Source: Gigaspora rosea (lineage: Eukaryota > Glomeromycota > Glomeromycetes > Diversisporales > Gigasporaceae). From it: a stretch of 64,000 nt of DNA. Every line of letters begins with the position of its first letter. Within the stretch, counting starts at the first letter, position 1. The DNA is taken from contig QKWP01000101.1 in NCBI GenBank assembly GCA_003550325.1, positions 361,254 through 425,253 of the forward strand, written 5' to 3'. Shown here one piece after another: positions 10,651 through 22,261 of this stretch. The notes under the pieces were generated by a model that did no database searches, was not told where the DNA came from, and was given only the letters and a program-made list of their open reading frames with translations. The translations under genes and the position numbers were made by a program.

Positions 10651-12560
10651 TTTGATTTGTTTTGTTCTATTTCTCTAAATTGAAATCTTATTAGATTTTA
10701 TTATATCAGAATTTCAATAAGAACATATTATTGAATGTGAATTACTATCAAATAATTCTGAAGAAATTTGTAATATTAAAAAAAATATTCAAATGCACTT
10801 TAGACTAGTTCTTGCATTTTTTCAATGCCAACGAATTCCTTTCTTTGTTCTTCTAATATTCCAACTTTTTTACATTCGATTTTATCTAATTCAGTCTTTG
10901 TTTCAAATTTTCTGGCTTTTTGTGTTTGATTTTATTTAATTTAGCCTTTTTAGCAGCTGATAGCCACAATTTTTCTTTTTATTAACTTATTTCTGCTTCT
11001 ATATTCTGTATATATTTTTTTATACAGTTCTATTATAATGTTAATAAAAAGAAATCTAATATTGCTCTCGCAAGTTTAAAAAAAATTTTAGAGTATATTT
11101 TTGTCAACCTTATTGACAATACCAATTTCAGATTTCAAGTGATTCTATGCTTAAATATCAATATTAATGTATATACATATCTAATATTTTAAAGGTACAT
11201 AATCTATTTAATAAGTAGCATTTGTTACTTACTATATGTATCTTTATTTAAAGTCAATGAATTGCTGAACATTTATAAAGTAGCATCAACATCTCAAAAT
11301 ACTCGATCGGGATGTATGTACTATAAGAATATAGTTAACACACAGCTTTTAGAAAAAGTAGTAGTTAATACAAAATAATGTCTTACTGAAACGTTTTCTC
11401 TTGCTGTGAACTGCTTAGTAAAGGTGCAATATGCAAAGTTCATTTATATATTTACACTTTTGCTTTAGCATATGCATTTGTCTAATTAAAAACATGAGGT
11501 ATAGTGATAATATAAGAAATTTGAATTGAGAGGGTTTAATTTTTGCAAAAGAAATATTGAAGGTGAGTTATATAATAATTTTAATTCACTTGATTAAGAA
11601 TATTTAAACTACAAAATTCATCATGATTTAAATTTTTAATAAGCTGATATAGAAATTAAGTAATAACTAGCAATTATATCTAAATGTTTTTATTACATTT
11701 TTGCTAATTTCAAAAAATATTCTATTAATCTTACAAAATAAATCCATTATTATTCTATTTTATTGAAACCTGTAATATTAATCTTTTTATATTTAGATAA
11801 TACCAAAACCTCTTCAAATCACCAAAAATACAATACTTTATTTTTATCTCTAATATTTCTAAAATTGCAGATTTTTGTTCACTATTTTTAAAGTTTTAAA
11901 AAAAAAAGTTGACACATATTGATAGTTTTTTTTAAACTGGCTAGCAAGAAAATGTACCAAGCCCTTATTGTAAATAAATATCCAGAAATTCTGAAACATG
12001 ATAAATCAGAATGTGTATGCAAGAAGTTATATCGCTTGATGTGTATAATTCTTTATTTATAGTATAGTGCTAGAATTAATTTGTAAAAGCGTTAAAAATA
12101 TACTTAACCATTCACGAGCTTTGATATGGAATGTATTTTCTGTTACTTTATTCTAATTTAAGTTCACAAAATTCTGATTAGAGTTTTTAAACTTTTGTAG
12201 TACATTCTTGTAGTAGTATTATACTTAGAATAAAGTTTTCTATTAATTTTAATTTGTCTGGGCCTATTAAAAAGATAAATTCTACTTTTTTGTTTTTTGA
12301 TCTTTTCAGAATTTAAATTTTATACCAATAACTTTTATTTCTTCATATATTAACTCCTTCATTTCATCTACAAAATAACAGTTATTTTTGCATTTATTTA
12401 AAGCCAACTTCTACTGACCGGTTATAGCTAATAAATTATTTATCCAATTATTCAATCAAATATTTAAATAAGTGACAAGTAAGGATAGTACACTGCTAGT
12501 ACACTGCACAGACTACCAAAAAAGAAATAAATCTCAGCAATTTGCATTACATTATCAATA
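10651..12560. other. gene-free AT-rich stretch with a weak coding relic
   Basis: Nothing definite. On the minus strand, about 10790-10985 shows two short charged open frames in different phases (KLWLSAAKKAKLNKIKHKK, then ETKTELDKIECKKVG). They could be the remains of a coiled-coil coding exon. The evidence is too weak to name a gene. Confidence 0.25.
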
Positions 12561-12574
12561 AAACCATTTGCTCA

Positions 12575-13085
12575 TATTTTTGGTCAAATTTGCAGATTAT
12601 TTGACTATATTTAAAGTTGTTTTGTTCTAGATCTGGTCAAATAATCTGCAAATTTGACCAGAATTATTAACATTTGTTTATTTGGGAAATGTCTAAAGCG
12701 GTGGCAAATCATGTGATCAACTACCAATCAGAATATAAAATTTTGATGATCACTAGAGAAGCAAAACAAGAAATAAATAAAAAAAAACGATAGTCTAAAC
12801 CTTCCTTAATATGTTAAGCAAATATGTTGGGAAGAAAATTTTGCTTATATATATCTACCTAAGATCTAATTTAACTCTAATATAAGATGATCCTAACCCT
12901 AAAGCTAATTAAAAAATTATTAAATGTAGTTTGCCTCTGCTTTAGACATCCTTTTATTTGTAATATTTTGTTATTCAAAAGAAACCCATATAATTCTGTC
13001 AAAATTTCAGATAATTTGGCCAGAATTATAATTGTTTTGTTATAATTCTGGCCAAATAATCTGCAAATTTGGCCAGAAATATAAA
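12575..13085. repeat. pair of palindromes with ATAATCTGCAAATTTG
   Basis: At 12575-12665 the arms TGGTCAAATTTGCAGATTAT and ATAATCTGCAAATTTGACCA form a hairpin. At about 13005-13080 a related hairpin uses GGCCAGAATTAT / ATAATTCTGGCC followed by another ATAATCTGCAAATTTGGCC. These are probably relics of small foldback elements. The open frame read through the second hairpin (12877-13110, minus) is not a gene. Confidence 0.45.
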
Positions 13086-13289
13086 CAAGGTATTTCTCAA
13101 TCAGGTTCACTGCCTAAAAAATTTTTAGATCTTGTGATATATATTAATTTATATACTTACTAGTTTATTGGGTGGTGCTTTGTGCCATCTATTTTATTAG
13201 GTTTTTATTTTTTTAATTATATTCTTAAGGTTAAATTAGTATTGAAGTTATTCCAATTTTTACTTTTAAGCGAAAAAAAAGTGAACATT

Positions 13290-13882
13290 TAATCCAAGTT
13301 TTCAAAGTCTATGTATTACAAAATGAAAAATAGATTTCAATATTATTCTATTAATTTATAGTATATTTAAAAAAAAAACTGATCGACTAACTGAAGATTT
13401 CAAATTCATGTAATATAAAATAGAAAATCAACTTTGCTTGGTCTAATCTTGAATATAAACATTTTTTTATCAATTTATAGTAAAATTAAAAAAAAATGCA
13501 GTTAATTGATTCAAGTTTTCAGATTCATAATGAAAATGAATAATAAACTTTGCGTGGCTTAACCTTAGATGCAAATATTAGCCTATTAATCTAAAGTAAA
13601 TTAAAAATAAATCCTATAAAAAAGGTGGTTTATATAGGCACATGTTTCTACAGAGAGATATGTTAAGTATGGAATGGCAGAGGTCCAGGTTAGTATATTT
13701 GTAATCAATGTTGACATGTTGAATTAGTCCAAAGTGATCTGTTTACTCAGACATTTTGGATCATAAATAAACTAGGTTTTGCTATACTTTACTAAACCAA
13801 ACCTTATAGGTTTTGGCACGAATAATTATATGGCTCACATGTGCCACTCAATGCATATATTAATACTGTAAACATAATATAC
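13290..13882 (+). repeat. satellite A and left half of the spacer module
   Basis: Positions 13290-13620 hold units of satellite A (ATTCATGTAATATAAAA, ATCAACTTTGC, CTATTAATTTATAGTAAA). They are followed by a spacer module (13621-13882: GGCACATGTTTCTA, ACTAGGTTTTGCTA, TTAATACTGTAAACATAATA). The complete module is present at 27781-28145. Here it stops at 13882 and resumes at 24562, so everything between is inserted. Confidence 0.65.
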
Positions 13883-14934
13883 AGTCGGCTCGGGACCCTG
13901 GACATCTCTAATATAGGTCATAAATGATCTGCATAAATTTGAAGGTTTTTGCTATCCCTAAAATCAAATAAATTTGCTGAAAATTCAATTATTACATATA
14001 AATTTTTAGTAATTTGCTAAACTAAATTATCACATCTATTTTTATAAATCAAATAATATATATGGGGTTTGTTCCTTGAAAATGGAGTTCCGGGGTCCCC
14101 CAGACCAAAAATTAGGTTTTTGTTTAATATTAATCTATAAGTCATGAAGTTTATTTGGTATAAATTTTATGCGCCGTTAACTTAATATTAAATCAGGTAA
14201 TTGAGGTTTGAATCTTTTTACTAAATTTGGCAGGAAAATTTTCCGATGATCTAAAAATAGAACCAAATGATCGACATATCGGATAAACATTTTGTCATAA
14301 CTTATTGGTCAGTTGTACTACCAAAGATTGTGCCTTGAAAATGACCCTACGAGGCTTCGTTACACAAATTTAATCATCATCCAATCATAAAAATACTACA
14401 ATCACGTGTTGCAGTCTACATGTATAATGCGTACGAAGTTAATTTTTCGGTTAACATTATTTTCCAAGACTCAGAAAAGGGGAGATGGGGCAAATGAACA
14501 AACATATAAAATGAACAAGCTATTTTTAATGTGGTAAATCTATTATAACGAATTGACCAAATTAATTTTAGTCTGGAGATTCTAGTTGTTACTAATTAGG
14601 TTGGATAAATTTGATTCTTACAAATGAAAGGATCAAAATAAATAAATATATAAATGTATAATGCATTCATCCGATAAAAGAACTTCGTACGTACAATTTT
14701 TACAGGCAAAATTCACGTGATATAGTGATCAGATTTGCATCATTTTAACCGATCGGGTTTACTATTCCTATCGTTCGAATGCAGATTTGTCTTTCATTTA
14801 ATGAAATAAATCACTGATCAGATGGCTTAATAATTAATATTAAAAAGTCTCGATTCGAATGATTGTTTTGTAATTGTTATCTCCGTAAGTTAAATGCTTA
14901 TTTAAATATTTCTTCTTACTCTATACATCATAAT

Positions 14935-15827
14935 AGTTGTTAAAATTCTTGTAGTGGGAGAAAACTCTGTTTGATCAGTTTATAATTTTTAAAATTCTTA
15001 TAGCAGAGCGTTTCATACTATATTTCAGTTGAAAATTTTTAAAACTCACATAGCTGGTGAAAAACTTTATTTAGTTTGGTCAGTTTAAAGTTTTTATAGT
15101 TGGAAGAAGACTAAATTGGTCAAACGATTTTTAGAGTTTTTATAACTGGGCGAAGACTATATTCAGTTAGATTATTTTTAAAACTTTCTTAACTGGCAAA
15201 GACTGTATTTGATGTTTTTAAAATTCTTAACTGAAAGATTTTTAAAGTTATTAATTGTTGGGCGAAGATTTAATGGAGTCAGGAAACATTTTTAAAGTTC
15301 TTATAGTCTTGAATTCAAATTCGAACCTTTTTTTTCTTGTAAGGTTAAAGTTTTAAATAAATAATTAAATAAATATGTATATAAAATAGTTCATCGAATT
15401 GGTTCTACATTTTAGAGATGCTTTTTTTTTANTTGAAAATTTTTAAAACTCTCATAGCTGGTGAAAAACTTTATTTAGTCGAGTCAGTTTAAAGTTTTTA
15501 TAGTTGGAAGAAGACTAAATTGGTCAAACGATTTTTAGAGTTCTTATAACTGGGCGAAGGCTATATTCAGTCAGATTATTTTTAAAACTTTCTTAACTGG
15601 CAAAGACTGTATTTGATGTTTTTAAAATTCTCAACTGAAAGATTTTTAAAGTTATTAATTGTTGGGCGAAGATTTAATGGAGTCGGGAAACATTTTTATA
15701 GTTCTTATAGTCTTGAATTCTGTTTTTTTTCTTGTAAGGTTAAAGTTTTAAATAAATAATTAAATAAATATGTATATAAAATAGTTCATTGAATTGGTTC
15801 TACATTTTAGAGATGCTTTTTTTTTTT
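14935..15827 (+). repeat. near-identical direct duplication across a single N
   Basis: A lone N at 15432 separates 15029-15431 from 15433-15827. The copies agree except for roughly a dozen substitutions and one small indel near GAATTC. Each copy is itself built of loosely repeated units of 50-70 bp (TTTTTAAAGTTCTTATA, CTGGGCGAAGA). The divergence suggests either a genuine tandem duplication or two haplotypes placed side by side. The N marks an unresolved joint. Confidence 0.6.
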
Positions 15828-16046
15828 ATCGAAACTGATCTACAAGTTGTTTCGAAGTTTTTTTTTCATAATAAAAATATTGGGATTCAAGATCGTCAAT
15901 AGTAAAGTTGCTGCTAAGGAGAAAAATTAAGTTGGAATAAGTAAGAAAAAAATTTTATGAACAAATGAAAAACAATTACTGCAAATAGCAACATAAAAAA
16001 GGTTTAAATTATTTGTAAAGAGTGACGCACAGGTTGTTACGTCGGA

Positions 16047-16209
16047 CCCGTATGATAATATAGTTATTATATGGAAATCTGGTGTAACTAATTTCATACG
16101 GGTTTATATCCAAACCATGTGGCCTTAGGCCACGTAGTTTAAATATATAATTAGTTACACCCAGATATCCATACAATAACTATAACTTATTATCTGTTTA
16201 AAATCGGGT
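16047..16209. mobile_element. small palindromic element
   Basis: The arms of about 75 bp start GGACCCGTATGATAATATAG and end in the complement near 16209. The centre is the perfect palindrome ATGTGGCCTTAGGCCACGT-like at 16118-16137. No coding capacity. It lies downstream of the DUF7869 gene within the 7.3-kb unit. Confidence 0.6.
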
Positions 16210-16843
16210 CCAGCGAAAAAAATTCAGACATGAAATTTAGTACGCAAGCTTGACTGTACTGAAAAAATTATGTGCGCATACTGTGTATTTTATATGTTTT
16301 GCTAATGCACATAATTTTTTTGTGTGTAAAAATTATTTTATATGCCAAGCACATTGAAATTTTTTCACAATAGGAACCACACCCTAATATACACGTTAGC
16401 TTGTTAACTTAGCATTTGAAGTAGATGTAAGGTGTTATTATAATAAAATTAATATTTATTTTAGCTAATTTATATGGGCATATTAGTATAAGACTATGTG
16501 CACTCATGCACATGGTACCCATCTCTAAACAAAACTCTGACAAAGGTAAGCCAGGATAAAATGACAACTAAAAAATTCCAGAAATCATGTTACAATTTTA
16601 ATGAATTCATTAGTAATATTCACTAGTTCAAAATAATATTTGACCCTTCAACTAAATTTTGCAAGATCTTAATTTTTGCTTAATCTTTTTTTATTAATTT
16701 TAGAACTTTAATTACATATTTTTTGTTGTCCATGATGTTAAATAATTTAATGCTTAGAATATTTACTATGTCCAATATTGTGTACTATTTTGATATTAAC
16801 TTCCTTAAATATTTTGAAATATTTTAAAATAAAAATTTTAATA

Positions 16844-18604
16844 TTAGGGTTGTGGACAAAGTATATCTTTATATGGGTCATCAACATGCTGTCGAATTTT
16901 TGTATATAAATATTTTTTGCGATCATTTGATAATGGTGCAGTAGAAAGAGTATTTAAGTTACTATTTTTATCAAACTTGATATTATGTAATAAATAAAAA
17001 GAAGTTTCCTCTCCACCTGATTTTTTTGAAGCATAAACCTTTCCAATTTCTGAACTATTAAATTGAAAATGTTGATATTGTTTTATATTTGGCAAAGGTA
17101 TAAAGCTATTTTTAAAAAAAGAACTAAAATCATACCAAACCCATCCTTTACCATTGTTATATTGAATTGCTTCATTTCCTTTTGATGAATTGTTGACAAT
17201 ATTTTCAATATCATCAATAATATTTACACGATTATCTCTATAAACTTTTTTAATTTGTCCAAAAAATGAGTCACAAATAAATTTTGTGTGACCAGGAAGC
17301 ATAAAATTAATAATGATTTCTTCATACCAATTTAATGAACATAACCAAGACCAAAACCAAAGAGATAGATTATTTTTATTTTGGCCACTACAATTATCAC
17401 AAGTAACGCGTAATTTTTTTTTTGAGGATTTTTTCTTGAAGAAAATAATAAATCATATTTAGTGTAGTATTAGCACCTTTTGAAACCCCTTCAGGAAATT
17501 CATTTTCACCAATTAAAAAATTTAATTGATGATTTTGCTCACCAGTTTTGCAAATACCAAAAATATGTACAGAAAAGGTTGATTTAAAATAAAGTGAGCC
17601 TACTTGTTGTAGTGAATAAGATATAGAAACATTTTGTACCCAATCATAACAAATATGTGTAATATCTAAATTATTTTTACTTTCTTCAATATTATTATTA
17701 TAATGTTGTCTTTCAAGATCTGCAGCTTCCTTATGTTCATTATATTCAGCTTGAACTTTATTATATTCATCAATATCTTGCTTTGCAACTAATAATTTGG
17801 CTTTAAAAGAAGTGCAAATTTCGCAAAGATCACTTGCAGGTGGCTGAAATCTAAGATTTGGAACCATTTCATACCATAATTTTTTAAAAGTAGAATAAGA
17901 AATTATTTTGTCAGGTTGATCATATATAAGATGTAAATTTTTTTTATATTCATTATAAACTGAAGTGTAAGTTTGGCTAGTTGGTAGATAAATAAAAACA
18001 ACAGAATCATCTTGATGCCATAATGGAGAAGGGAGGCCATGAAATGTTCCATATTGTATTAAAAATTGTTTAATTGTAGATGTTATATTAAAATCTAAAA
18101 AAACTCTTGATTCAGTTTTAGATGCATGACCAGTATTTCCATAAACACGTTCAGTCAACCCATTTATTTGTAAATGATTTTGTAAAGTACAAAGTACGTA
18201 ATCATTAATTCCACATAATATTAAATATGCTGGCTTACAAAGAGGTAAAGAATTATTGTAATTATATTTATATATATGCTTTTGTGTTTTATTCTTAGAT
18301 TTTTCATTACTAATTTCAAATGACATTAACTGTGATTTTATAAAAAGATCAAGTTCATGTTTTTCTAAAGCTTTTAATTCAAAATATCTTGCAAAAAAAC
18401 GTTTGAACCCAACTTTTTCAAAACAAGTTCTAAGGTCTCTTTGTTTTGGAGTTCGATGGCACTTACAATTTTCAGGATCTTCAAAAAATAATTTTAAATT
18501 GTGAACAGTATCAAGAACTAACTCATTTTCTTTATAATCATCTAATTCTAATTCAATCAAATTATAAATAGGCCTTAAGTATTAACAGCTGATTGTTGAG
18601 ACAT
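16844..18604 (-). CDS. DUF7869-type putative transposase, frameshifted
   Basis: The function is not established. I place it with the eukaryotic DUF7869 / DNCSGQNKN proteins, many of which look mobile. In the first frame (17397-18560, 387 codons) there is a CEIC zinc-knuckle-like pair near residue 246 with a following H and ER-QHY. After that come HICYDWVQN near 302 and QVGSLYFKS near 319. The second frame (down to the stop at 16844) begins TCDNCSGQNKNN and then has W-rich sequence and LPGHTKFICDSFFGQIKK. The D of YDW, the D of DNCSGQ and the D of CDSFFG could be an RNase-H-like triad (inference). The frames meet at a run of ten T at 17414-17423, so one indel there separates them. The 387-codon frame has no ATG at its start. 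An ATG at 18604 opens MSQQSAVNT and would need another shift. Full length would be near 580 residues. It is either a recent relic or has homopolymer errors. Confidence 0.6.
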
Positions 18605-21323
18605 TTTTTTTAAAAAATATAGATAAAATATAATAAATATCTTAAAAAAATATTTAACAGGACCGATTTTTAAAAACAGATTATAAATAGTGTCTGCACT
18701 TTCATCTAAGCTAAACTAGAATACATATTACATGCAAGATGAATAATTAAGTGTTTGAATTAATAAAAATATAAAGTATGTGCATATACACATGTATAAT
18801 AACAATACTACTTATATTATTATTATTAGGAGAGCAGATAATAGATAGATGAAGTTTTCCAAGATTTAATGTACTGACCAGCATTTCTTTTTCGCATTTT
18901 TAGCAACATTCTATACAGCAAAACAAATATTATACGTGTAAAATTAGTTCTATCCCACTACCATCAAGCACTATATGCACGCCCAACACCACAATTGTTA
19001 TGCTGGTTAAAAAGTTTACCTGCAAATCAGATGTATGTATGCATTAAAATATGAAGTTTTTGGTGACATGGTTACAAATGAGTGTGTGTGAAAGCCTGCA
19101 ACTTATGATAATTACCTTACATTTCGAATTACAAATAGATCCAACTAAACTGGTCATGATTGCCTTTTATGCTTTGTAATTTTTTCCATAGAATTTGGAT
19201 TAGCTAAAATTTACCTTTCACAGATTAAAATTGTAAGGATCATCCCAAAATTACTGTATTATAATAATTTTATTCAATTAACTCAAAAAAGAATCACGTT
19301 GCATAATATTTGTATTTCTATTTGGACTGTGCTAGCAAATTATTTAGGTAGGTAATATTTTATTGAAAAATTAGCAGAATACAAGAGTAGCAAGGTAGCA
19401 ATGGCCAGGTTGACTGAAATAGCAAAGACCACCTGCAAAAGTAGCAATTATGATTGCACTAGGGTTGCCATAGGAGCAGCTGGTAGTTTCCTGCTCACTG
19501 CAGCAAGCTGGCTGAGTAAAAAAATAATAGAATCATGTGTTTCTAGCCTGAAAATGTGTTGGGTGGGTCGCTAGAAGTTTGTTGAGGTGTTGACCAGTTA
19601 ATTTCGCTCTTGGTTCTTATACTTGATTTTTTTCTGTGCCCATTCCTGTTCTTGAATTACGCCAATGCATATGCCATTGACATGTGTTGTTCATGCATAT
19701 ATTTGAGTTTTCCATACCGTTTGATCCTTCACATGGTTGAGGTGTGGATGTGACTATCGTGTGGCTGTTTCTCTTTTCTTCATGTAATCTACTATCACTT
19801 CGTATGATCTTTATTGAATTTCATTCTATCCTGAAACAAGATTTTCTCCTATAGTCACGAGACTTAATTTCTGTATTCAAAATGCATTAATCAAAATGTA
19901 TGCCTTATTTTCACATGATCAAAATTAATTGTACAAATGCATGGGCAATTATGGCAAATGATAATTTTATTCAAAAAGTGAAAGATAATTATATTAGAGT
20001 TTATCACACGCTTCTTGTTTTTGATATGATCAATAAAAAACGTTAAAGCTTTTACTTCACCATAGTACATATGGCGATAATATTGATCATGGTTATCAAA
20101 ATTTGGTTAATACTTTTAAAAAATGGAATTAATTTTGTATGTACGTACCTTCAAAAACAAATAAAATGAGGTAAATTTACATATATCATCTTAAAATCAT
20201 ATAAATGCACTTAAATATAACCAGTCAAATTTCATGGAGGGTTGTGAAAGTGGTGGCTATCGGGTTACGACTAAAAAATACTAACAATACCATTATCTAA
20301 TTTAAATACTATTGCTATCTATCTATTGGACAAGACTTCTTGATCCTTGACTGGCGGGCGTAGAAGATTTGGTCTGGATCTCATGGCTTGCTGTGACGAT
20401 TTTGGATAAGTAAAGTATTTTCTTATGTTCTCTTTATACTTCTTATCTTTATCTTTAGTAGTTTAATGTCTTGGTTTCTTTTGAGTTCTAGTACGTCGGG
20501 GTTTGATAGATCGTTAAGATTCTTAACGATCTCACGTGACGTCACGGGATCGAATATAAATCAAAAATACACAATCACATGGATCGGCTATTGTTCAATG
20601 AATGAGGTAATCAACAGATCAATAGTCTAATCAGTTTACAGCTCCTTATAAATGTGTTTTATGGATCGATAACTAATTTTCTTTACTTTTATTTTATTTC
20701 AGTTCAACAAAATTGGGTCTTAACGATGGTCACGGGGTTACAATAATAGTGATAAACGATTTAGGAAAACGATAGCAAACTTTTCGGGAATAAGTACATC
20801 GATTTCATTATGAATAGAGTTGGAAAATTAAAGAAAATAACCACGGGAGTTATCACTTCTACTCTTATTTCGAAGGTTTAGTGCTCAACTTAGTTAAACT
20901 CTATTTGAGTTGTAATTTATTGATGCAAAAATCCGTTTGACCTATACTATGAACAATCTTTATTTAGTAAGTTTTTGGTCGTGGTTTTTATTGTATAGAT
21001 AAATTTGTTTTTAATTTAATTTTAATAAGCAAACATCTATGTTCTGAAATTTGGTAGATACTTAAATTTAATATATTGTAAGCAGCTACCTTGATCTAAA
21101 AATGATCTAAAAAGATATTTTTCTAATTCGTCGATTCACAATTTTGATTGGTTGATCTACGCCCGGCCTCAAAGTACCCCGACAATCTGCAAAGATCAAT
21201 AATCAGCATATCTAAAAATAACAACAAATCAAATTTGGGTTGTTTTGGTTACACAAACTTTAATCGTTGTTTACTCAAAAAAAATTTATAATGCCGTAGG
21301 GTCATTTTCAAGGAACAGACCCC
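18605..21323. other. upstream part of the 7.3-kb unit, no recognised gene
   Basis: Mostly AT-rich. Positions 19390-19850 are noticeably less AT-rich and have two open stretches. One is a plus-strand ATG frame of 57 codons at 19401-19574 (starting MARLTEIAK). The other is a minus-strand frame without an initial ATG at about 19630-19835 (with TSTPQPCEGSNGMENS). I recognise neither. A perfect hairpin, GATCGTTAAGATTCTTAACGATC-like, lies near 20500-20530. Confidence 0.3.
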
Positions 21324-21327
21324 ATAT

Positions 21328-22060
21328 ATTTTGAGTGCTGAACAAGAATCAATTAGTAAAATTTGGAAAATCATAGAATTTTTTAGTATTTTTATTACAT
21401 AACAGCCGATTTGCAGATCACCTCAAAATTTTTGACACACCTAAATTTGACTTTATATAAGTGTGTCAATAATTGATATTAAGATCAATGAATCATAATG
21501 GCAGATTTGCAGATTACTTCGAAATTTTTGACACACTATATATTAGTGCGTCAGTAATTAGCATCCAGATCAACCAATTAAATTTAAAATTTATTGAGGG
21601 CGAGTTAATAATATAAATTTTTTTATTGATAATATTTCAAAAAATTCGACAATGAAATACAGTATACACCATCATGTTAGTGGAGCTTAAAACTTTAACT
21701 ACCATAACTGCTGTATACATGACCCTCCCAGATCTCAGACCCTCTATGTACTAAACCCAGGTGTGAATCTCAAAATCTACAATAACTAAATGTGGTTTTT
21801 TTTTTAAATATCTAGGCTGTCCACTTTGAATAAAAAATATGCATGCTTTTAAATTTTTTCTTCTAATGGTACAAACTCTTCACTATGTACTAGACCCAGG
21901 TCTAATATTAGGTTTTAATTTTGGTAGAGTGTAAGAGGCCCGGGTCTTTTATATAGCAGTTTATGATAGTTCATAATTTTTATTAGATAGAAGTAAGCTA
22001 AAACATTTAATAAGTTATTAATATATAGCATGATTTAATTTATATTAATATGTTTAATAA
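21328..22060. other. AT-rich stretch between the 7.3-kb unit and the kinase fragment
   Basis: No gene. The first 90 bp resemble half a unit of the palindrome train (GTGCTGAACAAG, AATCAATTAGTAAAATTTGG). Two copies of a motif GCAGATTACTTCGAAATTTTTGACACAC-like lie at about 21410-21450 and 21500-21535. The motif TAGACCCAGGT occurs at about 21750-21770 and 21890-21905. Confidence 0.35.
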
Positions 22061-22261
22061 GTTTGTAGATTATATGCAGTTAAAGAATGGACAAGTGGCA
22101 ATAAAGTCGTTGACAATTGCATTAAGGAATTTCAATTTAAAGCCACAAAATATGAGAATGTAATCAAATGGATTCCTTTTAATAAAGAGCGTTCTCAAGC
22201 ATATTACTCAATGGTTGATCTGGTTAACAAAAAAATTGATCATGATTATAATTTAAATTAA
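22061..22261 (+). pseudogene. fragment of a Glomeromycotina-type protein kinase gene (leader)
   Basis: An open frame of 66 codons ending in TAA at 22259-22261. It contains EWTSGNKVVDNCIKEFQ and KATKYENVIKWIPFNKE. This is the short region that, in the expanded tyrosine-kinase-like proteins of arbuscular mycorrhizal fungi, sits just before the glycine-rich loop of the kinase domain. No kinase motifs follow: after the leader the frame runs into SQAYYSMVDLV and stops. A TTATATGCAG just before codon GTT at 22079 looks like a 3' splice site, so this may be one exon of a lost gene. It lies within the 10.5-kb insertion and so may be a captured host fragment. It is the best pointer to the organism. 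Confidence 0.5.

Larger units (their letters stand above)
14064..21323. mobile_element. 7.3-kb TIR unit carrying the DUF7869 gene
   Basis: The left end GGGGTTTGTTCCTTGAAA (14064) and the right end GGGGTCTGTTCCTTGAAA (complement, ending 21323) are inverted over about 21 bp with one mismatch. A further shared patch lies inside (ATGACCCTACG with TTACACAAA nearby). ATAT flanks both ends (14060-14063 and 21324-21327). The only substantial open frames inside are those of the DUF7869 protein, so this is a candidate (now degenerate) autonomous DNA transposon. A 672-bp element at 50777 has the same kind of end and the same ATAT flank. Confidence 0.5.

Noticed and set aside
12877..13110. 77-codon minus-strand frame
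   Set aside because: It spans the GGCCAGAATTAT hairpin and is a by-product of it.
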